In this document: positions 50,020-62,637 of the stretch, in pieces
How positions within the stretch are numbered: the first letter of the stretch is position 1
Layout: each line of letters begins with the position of its first letter
NCBI GenBank assembly: GCA_020726505.1
Contig: JAHLEZ010000008.1
Span: forward strand, 1,922,001 to 1,986,000
Origin: Leptodontidium sp. MPI-SDFR-AT-0119
Taxonomy: Eukaryota; Ascomycota; Leotiomycetes; Helotiales; Leptodontidiaceae
Direction of reading: 5' to 3'
Length of the DNA: 64,000 bases
Notes under the pieces: model-generated
Seen by the model: only the letters and a program-made list of their open reading frames with translations
Database searches by the model: none
Told to the model about the DNA's origin: nothing
Translations under genes and position numbers: made by a program

Positions 50020-51734
50020 AGTAGAAAAGCCAAGTTGAAATGGGATGCCCGATCGAAAAAGAACGCTAAGCGAGCGAGGTCAGGTCAGGTCAAGTCTATA
50101 AACAAAAAATTACCAGGCATGGAGCGGGCGGTGTCGGACAAAAAAGCATGCCACTTTTTATCTTCCCTTTGACTTACTCACATATGGGAGATGGAGAATA
50201 AGATAGATTTGGGGCTGGCGTTAGATGGGGGATCATTCATTGGGTGGTGCATTTGTTTGAATATCGATGGTTTTGTTTCTTCTTTCTTATACCTGGATTT
50301 TCTGGAGAAAAGAGAAAGAGATAGGTGTCTTGCAAGGAAAGGAGAGGAGAAGGTCTTAAGATGAAAATGAAGCCGAGATCGAAAATTCAAAGTGCTATTG
50401 GCAAAGTTGGAGATATTGTAGATGACTTTGAGATGATTGTGATGTCCTTAGGATGATGAGGCTTCCATGTAGGTATGTTCTGGCTCTGGTTCTGGCTCTG
50501 ATTCTTGTTCCAACAGAGGCCGAACTGAAGGAAAGGCCGGACTCACTTTCAATGCCACCAATTAAAAAACAAAATCACGCTTTCAGGTCCCTCAAAGATC
50601 TGGAATTCGTAAGCACACTGTTCTCAGACTCAAACTAATGTATGTAGATTAAACGCCACATTTGGACCGAGTAAGAGCATGGCAAAGATCCAGCCCGTCC
50701 TGACTCGCAACTCCTGGATTTATGACCATGTAAAACTCGACTTGTGCAAAAGGGGCGTAGCCGAAGATGTCAAGACAAAACATTTCAGCCTCTTGTTCCT
50801 CTCGCTACCAGACGACCATCCATCACATCCAGATCTTATCTACACCATCGAAGAGTATCATCGGTCCCGACGAGTCTGGCTTGACCGTATCTTTTATTCC
50901 AATACCAATGGGGCGGTACAATATACAAGCCGTCCGAAAAAGCCTCCATTGGTTTCCCTCTTTCATCTATGCCCCTGGCGTCTATCAGGGACGAGGCACG
51001 GCCGGAATCCGGACAAACAATTTCGCGCAAATCAAGATGCTGGAAAGGAACATCCGGACTCCATCTTTTCTGATGAGTATCAGACGGATGGGTGGGTGCT
51101 CTCTTTCAGCTGGGTTCGTATGAAAGTCTATTTTCTCGTCTAAACCATCAAGCTTATGCAGGCCAGGGTTGTTGGAACTTGGATGTTGATTGATGTCCGT
51201 GCAGCCATGTGGATTTCGGGAGGGATGGGATGTGTGTGTGTGAGAGAAAAGCTTCGCGCTTTCGATAGTCTCGGCATGGGTATTTTCCTCATCTGGTGTA
51301 TCTCCGTGTCTTTTGACCTATCTAGAACTCTAGATCGCGAACTGTGGGTATTCTTGGATGGGGGAAAGAGTGTAATGACTCGACACCTCGGGCCTACCTA
51401 GCTAAGTTGGATATTCAGCTGAAGCTTTTTCGTGGACGGGTTGGACCCCAGCGGGTCAATCCAAATTCAATCCAATCCGAACATCCCATCGAGATGGCCA
51501 TGGCAGTGAGTGGACGTCCCAGCGGTTCGTCGAGTGACCCTAGTGTCAATCTCATGCGGTATCCGCAACTCGGCCAGGAGGTAGAGCCGGGTTCGCTGTG
51601 TTTGCTGGGTCGACCGAGTGCTTGTTCTGGATGGGTAGGGATTGTATAAGGCTCTGGAGAGGCCCAAGTTTGGAGACGGTGTCGGATCCAACATCTTCAG
51701 CCGTTCTTTCTTGTTTTGGAAACGGGAGGCTAAC
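50020..51734. other. Intergenic between aspartokinase and the multi-module pectinesterase
   Basis: About 1.7 kb. It includes a weak candidate secreted-protein gene (from 50453) listed separately. The 51400-51730 part would be promoter and leader of the pectinesterase gene. Confidence 0.4.
50453..51143 (+). CDS. Weak candidate: small secreted protein of unknown function
   Basis: An ATG at 50453 opens a convincing signal-peptide-like sequence (MMRLPCRYVLALVLALILVP, then TEA). The frame meets a GTAAGC donor at 50609. Joining to an acceptor ending at 50687 gives a protein of about 204 residues in a new frame that stops at 51143. Joining instead to an acceptor near 50648 ends it at about 60 residues. 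No domain or family is recognised, and the branch point is not well placed. It may be chance, a decayed gene or a small effector-like protein; I consider chance at least as likely. Confidence 0.2.
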
Positions 51735-54700
51735 ATGATGTCGAGCTTCAAGAGAGTTGCATTTGGAGTGCTTGCGGCTCTCCAGCTGTCAGCTCATGTC
51801 GGAGCACAATCTTCTGACACGGCAACATCTTCAATTGCCAGTTCGGTATCCTCGACTGTCAGTTCGACGCCTACAGTAGCTTCAATAGCGGCACCTTCAG
51901 GTACTGTACATCTCAAAGCTTCAGAAGTTTGGATCTGGAACTCTTTCTAACTTTTCAAAGGCACAGTTATAGTTGATCAATCAGGCTCCGGGCATTTCAC
52001 AGCCATCAACCAAGCAGTTTCCTATGCCCAAGCATCTGCCCAACCTACCGTAATCGTCAGAGCTGGAACATACCGTGAAGTCATCACAGTTTCAGGAACG
52101 GCACAAGTCACTATCGTCGGTGACAGCTCCGAGTCATCCGATTACAGCAAGAATCAAGTCATTGTCTCCAATACAACTGCGCCTCTGGTAATCGCTGTAG
52201 GCGGTGTCCTTGGGACTACATGGAAGAATATCAATTTCGTCAATACGAACACAGGCACTGCACCTGCTGTCTCTCTCCGTGCGAAGCAAAATGCATTCTA
52301 CAACTGTCAATTCGTTTCCTCCGGAGCGGGTACTGTAACTGCCACGAATTTGGGAACGGTCTTTATTGCGAATTCATACATCGAAGGCATGGACAAGCTG
52401 TTTTCTGGCTATCTCGGTGCTTATGTGTACGGATCAATGATTGTTCCAACGGCCAGCTCATCCACCATTGTCTACAGCAAGGGATATTCGACGCCGACTC
52501 AGTTCTCCCAGACAGTCATCGACTCCTGCACCATCTCCCAGAAATCAGGTCTCACCAACACATACGTATACCTAGCCGGCCCCAATGGCGATGGATCACA
52601 AGCCGTGTTCAAGTACACCAGCATCGCAGGATTCATTGCACCAGGAGGAGTGCGAGCCTGGGGTACGAACGGCTTCTACGGAGAATATCAGACGACTGGA
52701 CTCGGAAGTTTTGCGTACGATTCTAAGCGTATAGATGTTCTCATGACTCCATCTATGCTTTCGAATTGTACCATTGACTATGTTTTTGCGAACTCCTTTA
52801 CTGGATTCACGAGTCCCTCGACTTCTTGGGTGGACTCGTCGGTTCTGAAGGCTATTTCGGCTGCTAATGTCGTTATTTCAAGTTCGACATCGGCTACTTC
52901 CACAAGTTCATCTGTCACGTCGTCTTCAAGTACCGAGTCCCAAAGCTCGACAGGTACTGCCACATCAGCAACTAGCAGCTCGTCGACACTCAGTTCTACG
53001 AGTCAGACTTCTTCAATATCACCAACAGCGACTTGTGACCTACCCACATCCGTCCCGTCGACTGCCTTTGTTGTTGGCCCTAGCGGATCGTGTGCAAAGT
53101 ACAATACATTTGCCTCTGCAATTGCAGCCCTTCCAGTGGATTCAACCAAGCAATACATTTACATCCTAGCCGGCACATACACTGAACAAATCCCAGCTTT
53201 TAGCAGAGCTGGTGCGACAATCTTCCGCGGCGAGTCAACAAGCCCACTCTCTGAGGCAGCCAATTTGGTCACTCTACAGTACTCAGGTAGCGTTTTGAGC
53301 TCTGCCGGCGGTGCAGAGACTTATTCTGTCTTCCGTTCAACAACTTCTGCTGCCAAGGGACATGCATTCTATAACATCAATTTCGTGAACATTGCAGCAA
53401 TTACGCCAAACTATGTTGCAATCGCTATGGATATCAAGGCTTTACAAGTCGGGTTCTACTCTTGCGGCTTTAAATCTGGACAGGGTACCCTGCTTGCCAA
53501 TACTGGTACTTTCTACTTTTCCGGATGTCGAATTGAGGGTTCGTCGGATTTTGTTTGGGTTTATGGAGCTGCTTTCATCAGCAATTCTGTTATTGTCTCA
53601 AATACTCCCGGATACACCATTTCAGCTCAGAACTACGTCACTACATCGCCGTCTCAACTCGTCTTTGATCAATGTGCTTTCGTCCCAAGCACCACCACAT
53701 CAATGAGTCAATCTACATACCTAGGTCGTGATTACTCGGTTTCTGCAAGAGTTGCGGTCACAAACTCTTACCTGGATGCCCACATCAAGCCCATCGGATG
53801 GCTCATCAAGTCCGCTTCAGCCAATGTCACATTTGCTGAATTCAACAACACTGGTCCTGGCTTTGTGCAAACCTTGAGACCGAATCAGGTCCAGATCTTG
53901 GCGGATGGAAGCACTTACTCCGCTGCAAGCGTGCTTGGGGATATCAGCTGGATCGATAGCTCTGCCACAGTTCCTTTCTCGGGATTCCCAGCTTCCTTGT
54001 TCACAATTGCCTCGTCAACTACATCAGCTACATCTTCTACAGCCTCATCGACTAGCACAGCAGTTCCGTCCCTTGGCACATACGTCGTATCTCTTACCCC
54101 GACAGATGGACAATATGGAAGTGTCGAGGCTGCAATCTCTGCCCTTCCAGCCGACGGAGCCGAGAAGACAATCCTGATTATGCCAGGTACTTACACTGAG
54201 CAGATCAACATCAACCGTACCGGAAAAGTCATTCTGCGAGGAACAACGAGCTTCGTCAATGATTTCTCCCAGAACCAAGTCAAAATCCAGTTCAGTTATG
54301 GTGTTGCAACTAGCGCTGGACAGAACGAATTGACTCCTGTTATCAACAGCAAGAAGACTGATGGCAGTGGATTGGCGCTTTACAATATCGATTTCATCAA
54401 TACTTTCCCACAAACCAACAGCTATGCCGCCCTAGCTGCTGACTTCTACGGCACCAATATGGCAGCGTACGGGTGCTCTTTCATCGGCTTCCAGGATACT
54501 TTACTTGCCAACAAGGGTACTCAGCTCTTCTCGAACTGCTACATTGAGGGATCTGTAGACTTCATTTGGGGATTCTCGCAAGCTTACTTCCGCCAATGCT
54601 ACATCGCAACCAACACCCCCGGCTCTTGCATTGCAGCGCAGAGTAGATCCTCAGCTAGTGCAGCAGGAGGATATGTGTTCGACGCCTGCGCTGTCACATA

Positions 54701-57700
54701 CACGGGCACCTATGGCTCTTCTTTCGGGTTGTCATACCTTGGAAGGCCATACAGCAACTTCTCCGTTGCCGTCTACAAGAACTCATACATTGACAAGCAT
54801 ATTAATGCTGCTGGGTGGAATGTTTGGTCGAAGTCCAACCCCCAGACAAGCAATGTCCTTTTCGGCGAGTACAACAACGTTGGGCCATCTGCGTGGACTG
54901 CATCTACCACCAGAGCATCTTTCGCAACGAACCTCACTGAAGCCCAAGTTGCGGCGTATGACCTGTCCACTTTCATGGGAAGCACCTCATGGATCGACAC
55001 TGAGGCTTACAACTTCGTACCTTCATTCAACTTCACCGCAAGCGGACTGAACGGCACTCCAACTTCTTCAACTCCGGTCCCCTCGGCTACACCATCAGCC
55101 AACTCGACGGTTATCCATCCTTCAAGCGGTACGACTCCTCCAGCTGGTGCAATTCTCGTCTCTGTTGGCGGTACAATTGCGAACTCGTTCTCGAGTCTGA
55201 CGGCTGCCTTGGCATCCCTCCCAGCAGATACTACATCTCAGACCATCTTCATGTACCCAGGATCTTACACGGAGCAAGTATCAGTTAACAGAAAAGGCCC
55301 AGTCACCGTCATCGGCTATCAATCCGACAGTGTTGGAAAGACATACACCGCCAACCAAGTCACACTCACATTTTCACGTGGTCTATCTGTCGTCTCACCC
55401 GTTGCTGCCGGCCATACAGATGCCGAAACTGCCGTAATTGCTACTGCTACAACCAGGATTTCATTCTACAATGTCAATTTCATCAATACGGACAATCTGG
55501 ATGGAGCTATCGCTTCCTATGTGACCCTCGCTGCGTCGGTGTACGGGGACCAGATTGGCTTTTACGGATGCAGTTTCGTTGGATGGCAAGATACGCTCCT
55601 GACTGGCAACCCAGCTGGTTACGCTTACTATGAGAGCTCTTATATTGAGGGTGCCATTGATTTCATCTGGGGATACTCAATGTCGTACTTCAAAGGATGC
55701 ACGATCGGAGCAAAGAAGGCGAAGTCTAGGTGAATCCAATTTCCAATTCCCTGAGTGCTATTTTGGTGCTAACGCCGTCCCAGTATCACGGCACACAATC
55801 GAGCTAGCTTGTCGGCCGTTGGTGGATACGTCTTTGACCAGTGCCTTTTCACTGCCGCTCCCAATGCGACTGCAGATCTGAATCAATTGGTCTACCTTGG
55901 ACGTCCATACAATGCTTATGCCAGGGTCGTCGTCAAGTATTCCTATCTTGATACGATTATCCAACCTGCCGGTTGGAAGATATGGTCTGCCACGGATCCA
56001 CGAACAGACTATGTCACTTTTGCCGAGTACCAGAATGCCGGACCGGGCAATTGGGAGAACAACACCGCAGCCCGCGTTGGATTTGGTAACGCGACACTAT
56101 TGACTTCCGATACATACACTCTGAGCAGTGTGATGGCATCAACGTCATGGATCGATATGACCTACTGGGACTCCATCGTCACTCCTCAGCCAGCTATAGT
56201 TGTGGTGGAAACAGGCAATTCAACTACTCCTCCTCCAGGAGCCTGCATTGTTTCCAAGACAGCGATTACAGGCAAGGTCACATACACAACAATCGCTCAA
56301 TGCATTGCTCTTCTACCAACCACCAGTGTCGTTTCAACCATCTTCATCTATCCCGGAACATACAACGAGCAACTCACTTTCAACCGCTCAGGGGCTACCA
56401 TCTTCCAGGGATATGCTGATTTACCAACAAAGTTCTCGAGCAATCAAGTTATCATCACCAACTCGGCTGGTGTTGATACACAGGGTGATGCGAGTAACTC
56501 AGATTCCGCTACCTTCTATTCAAGAGGAAAGAATGTTAAGTTCTACAATATCAATTTGGTGAACACGTACGGTAAAGCTGCTGATTATGCTTCGCTTGGG
56601 TTTGCTATTGGCAACAATGGAAATGCTTCCTTCTACGGCTGCCAGATCATCGGAAACCAGGATACGTTCAATGTTAACGCCGGCAAGTGATCGTGGCTCA
56701 TATTATCTGGCAAGGCTAATGTTTGGATAGGTGCCAGTGTATTTGCGTACAACACGTATATTGAAGGCTCTGTGGACTTCATCTGGGGATCCGGTTCCAT
56801 GTACTTTCTGTCCTCGACAATCTCCCCGAACACCAACGGCATATCAATCACAGCCGACAAGAGAGCAACGAATACGTCAATCGGTGGAATCGTATTCGAT
56901 CAGTGCACAGTGACTCCAGCACCTGGTTCTAGCGTCTCGACTGGAACCGTATTCCTAGGCAGACCTTGGAACCCCTTTGCCAGAGTAGCTTATGTTCAGA
57001 CCTATCTGGATTCTTGTGTTAGTGCTGCTGGATGGTCTGTCTGGTCGAAGAGTACACCAAACACCGATACTGCTTTCTTCGGGGAATATCAGAATACCGG
57101 ACCAGGGGCCGTCAAAACCTCAAGGGCTTCATTCTCCCACGAAATGACAAGCGGCGAAGCTTCTGCTTTCCAACTTTCCAACTTCTTCTCTAGCACTTCT
57201 TGGATTGACTTCACAGCCGTCGGAATCTCTCCATTCGTTGCCTCGAATCTTCCTGCTACAGTTACTGTCACTTCAACCGTTCTTCCTACCGGATCTGTTC
57301 CTGTAGTGACTTCCACGAGTACCTCTCTGCTGATATTCACGACTTCCATCCCGGCTTTGATCGTTACGAAGAATGTCACCGAGAAAGTCTCGAGCACTAT
57401 CTTGTCAACCCAGCCTGATGTCTACAAGTCTACCGCAGTAACTCTGACCGAGACTTCAATCCTATCGATTACTCCAGCCGTGAAATCAACTACTATAACC
57501 CTCGACGAGATCGTCGAAACTACACTTACAATTCAAGGATCATCGGTAACAACCACTTTGCTTGTCACTTCAAAGGTCACGGCCCTGTCCACTGTTACAC
57601 CTGCTCCAGTCACTCAAATTCAAACGATCACAATTTCGGATCTTCACACTTCTTCTGTCACTCCAAAGCCAGTTTCCAAGGTCGTCACATCTATGTCTAC

Positions 57701-58862
57701 TTTAGTATCGACCGCTACGTCCACGCCTAAAGGAAAGACCAATACAATCAAGAGTACAACAACGATTGAGCAACTCCTCACAGTCGCAGCGCCAGATGTC
57801 AAAGTCACGCAGACAAGTACGATTCTAACAACTACTATCTTGACTTCTGTGCCCAAAGGGGTCACAAAAACTACGACCTATCTCGTCACGATCCCGGCGG
57901 GCCCTACAGTGACAGTCAAGGCCAAGAAGGGAGTCACTTCTTTCATCTCGACCACTTCTATTGTCCTTAAGACTACGAAGAGTACCACGACTTTGATCTG
58001 CATTCCACCTGCAGCCAAGGTCAAGAGATCGTTCGAAGCAGAACCAATGCAGGAAATGAATATCGACAAGAGACAGGCTACTTCCTCATCCTCATCCGTT
58101 TCAACACCCACTGTTACAACATTCTACACCCTTCCACAATCAACCAGCACTCTTCTCGTCCTAGTCAGCGCTTCATCAACCACTACACAAGCAGCGTCCA
58201 AGGCGACTCAGACCGACACTATAACTTCTTACATCTTGAAAACGAGTCTCTTCCCAGGCCAAACTTTCACTGCCGCAATTACCACCACGAAAGTCGTTCC
58301 CAAGACAACCACCCTTCCTCAATCTACTTCCACAATCCTTGTAGACCTGCAAGGGACATCCATTTCCACCATATCTCTGAAGGGCCAAACGCAAACCTTA
58401 AGCTCAACAATCTTTTCCACTATTAAGACTTCAACCTCCACACTCAAGGGGGTCACAATACAAGCCCAAACAACCAGCACGCTTCTCAGCACCACAATCG
58501 TAACTCTACCCGCCGAAACAATCCTCGCAACGACCACCTCCCTCACAACTCTCAAAGCCACAATCGTACTCCCCACATCCACAGTAGTCATCAGCCAGAT
58601 CTCTACCGTCACGCTCAAATCTACATTCACACCCCCTGGAACAACATCGACAGTCTTGCAGCTCGCTACCAATATCAAGAAAACGACTATCACGCTGCCC
58701 ACGTCTACGGTGCTGGTCAGTAAGACTAGCACGTCCAAGATACCCACGCCGTCTGTCACGTTCACGAGTACGATTACGAAGACGACGACTGTAAAGAGTA
58801 CGCATTTGGTGACGAGTACGGTGTTTAAGACTGCTAAGGGTGCGCCTACTTGTGGTGCTTGA
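51735..58862 (+). CDS. Giant secreted protein with five tandem pectin methylesterase (CE8) modules and Ser/Thr-rich tail
   Basis: Predicted 2,320-residue secreted protein. Exons 51735-51900, 51961-55729, 55784-56686 and 56738-58862 join in frame. A signal peptide (MMSSFKRVAFGVLAALQLSA) is followed by a short Ser/Thr linker. Modules lie at about residues 57-355, 414-737, 759-1080, 1112-1440 and 1455-1778, separated by Ser/Thr linkers. Modules 3, 4 and 5 keep QDTL/QDTF, DFIWG and LGRP(Y/W), the catalytic Gln/Asp, Asp and Arg of CE8. Module 2 has QGTL and LGRDY; module 1 has lost QDTL and LGRPW. The tail (about 1780-2320) is built of TSTxxT-like repeats with two Lys-Arg sites near 2041 and 2058. 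PMEs de-esterify pectin; modules 1-2 may only bind. Fungal PMEs are usually single-domain. Confidence 0.88.
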
Positions 58863-59117
58863 GCAGATTTTGGTTGGATAGAAAGATGTTCTTGTAGATT
58901 TTAATTCTTTGCATATATTGCATATACACAAATAGCTAGATTTATCAATCGCAGATAATGTATATACTTCTACTTGCTATACACAGTCTTCATCAGTGAC
59001 TTCAAGGATTATGAAGGCACGACAAGATACCAGAACTTCAACCCATCCCAAGCCCCAAGTACTCCCCACACCAATTGCCGTCTTTTGAGAGGAAAAAAAT
59101 CGAGCCGCAGTGTCGAA
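58863..59117. other. Short spacer between convergent genes
   Basis: The pectinesterase-array and Hsp70-like genes end only 255 bases apart, so their 3' UTRs may overlap. The stretch is A/T-rich with TATATTGCATATACAC near 58915. Confidence 0.5.
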
Positions 59118-61918
59118 TCAATAAACAGCATAAGACGAGCGATTCCGAGCCACTTGGTTCTGATTATAATCAAAATTCTGGTTCTGGCCCTTGACATCCC
59201 AATTCTGGTGTCCTGGAGACATACCGACTTGTTGCTGCATATGCAGCGTGTTATTTGCATTTACAATCGGCCCCGGGGGCGGTGATGTTGGAGCAGTCGC
59301 CGCTTGCCATTCTACTCGGATGGGTTCGTCTTTACTTAGTTTTTGGCCGTTAAACCCTATTTGCGAGTGTCAGTCAGTTGTTTGTTGCGGAATAAATTGT
59401 GAATGTGGTACTGAGTAGGAGGGAAGAAGGGGGGGGCGGGTCGGTTCGGTGCTTACATAGCTCGAATCTGATATCGGCCTGGTGGGATGTTAGTATGTTG
59501 ACTTTGGCTTTGATTTCCAGACAGGAATTTTCAGGAGACTCACAGGTCCCAAAGCGACTTTGATCAGGTAATCTACCCGGTAATACTTCTCGCCCATGTT
59601 CCAGAAATGTCGATTCTTCAGCTTGAAGCGGGAGAGTTCCACGGTGGAGAAATCGGATTGCACGTTGCAGAGGGTGGAACAGTCTTTATACATATAAGCC
59701 ACATTGTCATGAATGTGTGGTGGTGTGGTGGAGCGGGTCGGAACTTACTCTGATTCATGGTATATGGGAGGAGATCTTTGTCGAGATGTGAGACGACGAC
59801 ACCGACTGGGAATACTCGGTATGGATTTCCATAGGTGATTTTTCGGGTGAATGTCCGTACGATTGGGTAATCGACTGAGACTGGCTCTCCCTGTATCCTA
59901 TTAGCTATCCGGACTGTAAACACTTGGAATGGCACACAACACTCACTTGTTTGATAAACCTAGCACGCAGTCAGCTCGAATATACATGTTTTAGTATCCA
60001 GTACGAGGGAGCACGAACCAATCAACGACATCTGAAACATAAACTTTCCCATCCACAGCATCCCTGTGCGTCTTCTGTCCAAAATGCAAGCTATTATTCG
60101 GGTTATAAAGAACTTTACAAATCGTTCCATACGAAGCGCGGCAACATCTCCATCCCAGAACCGATTGTCCTCCCCTGAGTTTCTGGAGCCGATCTGCAAC
60201 GATGCCTTTACATACTACGAGTTGGGGATCGGGAGCTACTCGGACTTGGAGGTTGGTGGCGTTGTGGAAGGAGGATGCTCCGAATGCGTAGCGTGCTCGT
60301 AGCCTTTTCTGAATGTAGGCACTGTTTCCGAGACCGCCGGACAGGACGAGATGGGCCTGTTCTGGGTGTCAGTACAGAACTTGTGATGGAGGTTGTTTTG
60401 AACGTACTACTTGCTCTGAAGGAAGTTTCGATTGTATCCTCTGTAATTGCTTGTCAATTAGTTCGAAGAGTTTAACAATCTAAGATAATCAGCAGAACAT
60501 CAAAGTAAATCTTGTCGATATATTGCCTACTTGGATATCAAACAGAGCCTGTAGTTCGTCCCTGCGGCTGGTCAGCGAGATTTTTCTCCTATAGTTCTGG
60601 AGGAGCCGTACCTCCGTATCCTCAATTCACCATCTAGAATCCCTGAAGACTCCAGTCTATAGCTTTTGCTCAATTTAGGCACCGCAACCGAGAAGAAGTC
60701 CGTATCGTCCGGCGAACCGTAATCGCATTTTGCATTCTGGTACTCTTTGCTCTTCATCATTTCCCAAGCGGCATCTTCGATCTCAATGCCTAGAGGGATC
60801 ACACGATTGGCCGTCTCGAGTCGTTCTTGCACGGAAAGTTCGAATGCGTGATCGATTTGAGCGGAGCCTAGGTTTGCACCTGCGTTTGTCAGCTTTATCG
60901 AAATAGGGATTGGATAGGAGATAATGTGTGTGTTACCAAATACTACATCCAGCTGCTGGAGAGTCAGGGAACGACCTCCTCCTGTCCCTTGTACTCGTAG
61001 CGCTGATAGATCCGTCGTTCCTCCACCAGCGTCGCACACAATCAAAATATCGTTCTCCTGTTGTAGCTCAGTTAGATTTGCATGTTGCGAAAGCTGATCA
61101 CGGTTCTTACCTTGAAAATTGCCGGGGATTCTCGAGACATATGAACGGCAGCAGCCTCAGCTTCGGTCAATCCGATGATCGACTTATGATTGGGGTACCG
61201 GCCGAAGCCCGCTCGCTCAGTTATTGATCTGAATCGTTCAACTGTTGGGTGTGGCTTCCATGTGGTCGGTACGCTGAATATGAACTCAATTCGAGCGTCT
61301 TCCCATCTCGAAGGAAGTTCCATTTGCAGTTTCGACTCGACGTATTGGTAGAGAAAGACGAAATAGTCATGGTACCTAGATCAAATCGTATTAGAGCTCT
61401 TCAAGATGACTTCGTCGCATGCACAGATGGGAAAATACCATCTCTCCACAACTTCAATGGAGCTCGGAACATCTGACGGATCCTTGGCTATCATCTGCAC
61501 CTCGCGTAACCGGTCCTCGTCGAGGTATGTCTTGAACCACTCTTGGTGCTCTTTGTTCTCGGCTTGTCTCTCTGTATCGGTTTCGGATTGGAAGCCCCAT
61601 GAGGACGGCGTCAATTGGTTAGTCGGGTAAACAAGTATGGTAGGCACCTGGTCACATCGAGAGTTAGCATAATCATTCACTACTTAGAAGAGCCACATAG
61701 AGGTTGTTCTTCTTGCCTTATTCTCATTCGCCTGCATTCGACCTGGCCATCTCTGAATCCATCTTATGGTGTCCGATCCGACGCTGGGGTTTGCATAAGC
61801 GACTCCTGTACCTGTAGAATGTTGATAAGAGAATTCCCAACTTCAAGCTGAACAAAGGCCACTTACATGTCATGCCAAAGTCAATGGCAATGATCAGATC
61901 TGGTCGTGGTTCGTCCAT
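59118..61918 (-). CDS. Hsp70/HSPA12-like ATPase
   Basis: Divergent Hsp70-superfamily protein of the fungal HSPA12-like group, with many short introns. The actin-fold ATPase motifs are visible in order: IIAIDFGMTCTGVAYA (phosphate 1), ILIVCDAGGGTTDLSALRV (phosphate 2) and HLVLSGGLGNSAYIQKRL (adenosine). SVPTTWKP and LTEAEAAAVHM lie between them. The C-terminal half has no Hsp70 substrate-binding domain and ends in a Gln/Asn/Pro-rich tail (from about 59300 down to 59118). Exons 61918-61867, 61811-61717 and 61647 onward join in frame; the intron 61648-61716 is GC-AG. An upstream ATG at 61985-61987 would add 23 residues. Clients and role are unknown. It is divergent from the membrane protein at 62638. 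Confidence 0.85.
61648..61716 (-). other. GC-AG intron, 69 nt, in the Hsp70-like gene
   Basis: The exon ends AATAAG and the intron begins GCAAGA; it ends GTGACCAG, with GCTAAC as branch point. Joining gives NENK-VPTILVYP, which reads as family sequence. The intron contains an in-frame TAA, so it must be removed. Confidence 0.75.
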
Positions 61919-62637
61919 TGTTACCACCAACAGATTGAGAGGTATGTCAGAATTAGCCGACTTGGTCTTAGGATTGTGTGTTTTCAATCAAGTCAAATGT
62001 CGCGAAGAAATTCTGTTGCTTAGGTACCTCGTCAAGGAGCATCGTCCGACGTGAGAGAAAGGAGGGGTTGTACGTGGAACCGAGATCGAGGTTTTTGCAC
62101 TATTATCTTTTCGATATCTCGATGAAGTGTCCGTTGGCGTTTCTGTTGACATATCATTGACCAATGGCTCATATTCTCATAGAAGCCACAAAAAGTCCAG
62201 ACTCTGGTCGAGTAAAGTCGGCCCTGAACAGCTGAGCTGCACAAGACATGCCAAGTATATGGCAAATATTGATACGGCTTTTTGGCTGCAGCCCCCTCTA
62301 CGGCCCTGTCTTTTGCGTATCTTCAATGCCACACTACGGCTGAGAGCCTGTGATATGGCTTGCAGCATACAACCATATCCGGCAATTGCACTGCAAGTGT
62401 TTTGGCTAGGCTCAAAATCAGATGAGATGGCTTTGGGGGCTATCGCTTTGAGAACGCTTGCTCGTATGTGAGAGCAGAGCCTTGATTTTCAGACAAAGTC
62501 ATGGAACAGAACCTCTAAATATTCTTGAATCTAAGCCTTGAGTTCGTTTCACACCTTTTCGAGAACAATACTGTTTTCATCGATTCGATTTTCAAGTCAA
62601 ACTCATTTGCGTAACCCACAGGAGCAAAATTCTGACA
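61919..62637. other. Divergent promoter region between Hsp70-like and membrane-protein genes
   Basis: About 720 bases between two start codons. The frame of the right-hand gene stays open upstream of its first ATG, so an extra 5' exon (possibly with a signal peptide) could lie here. Confidence 0.4.
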
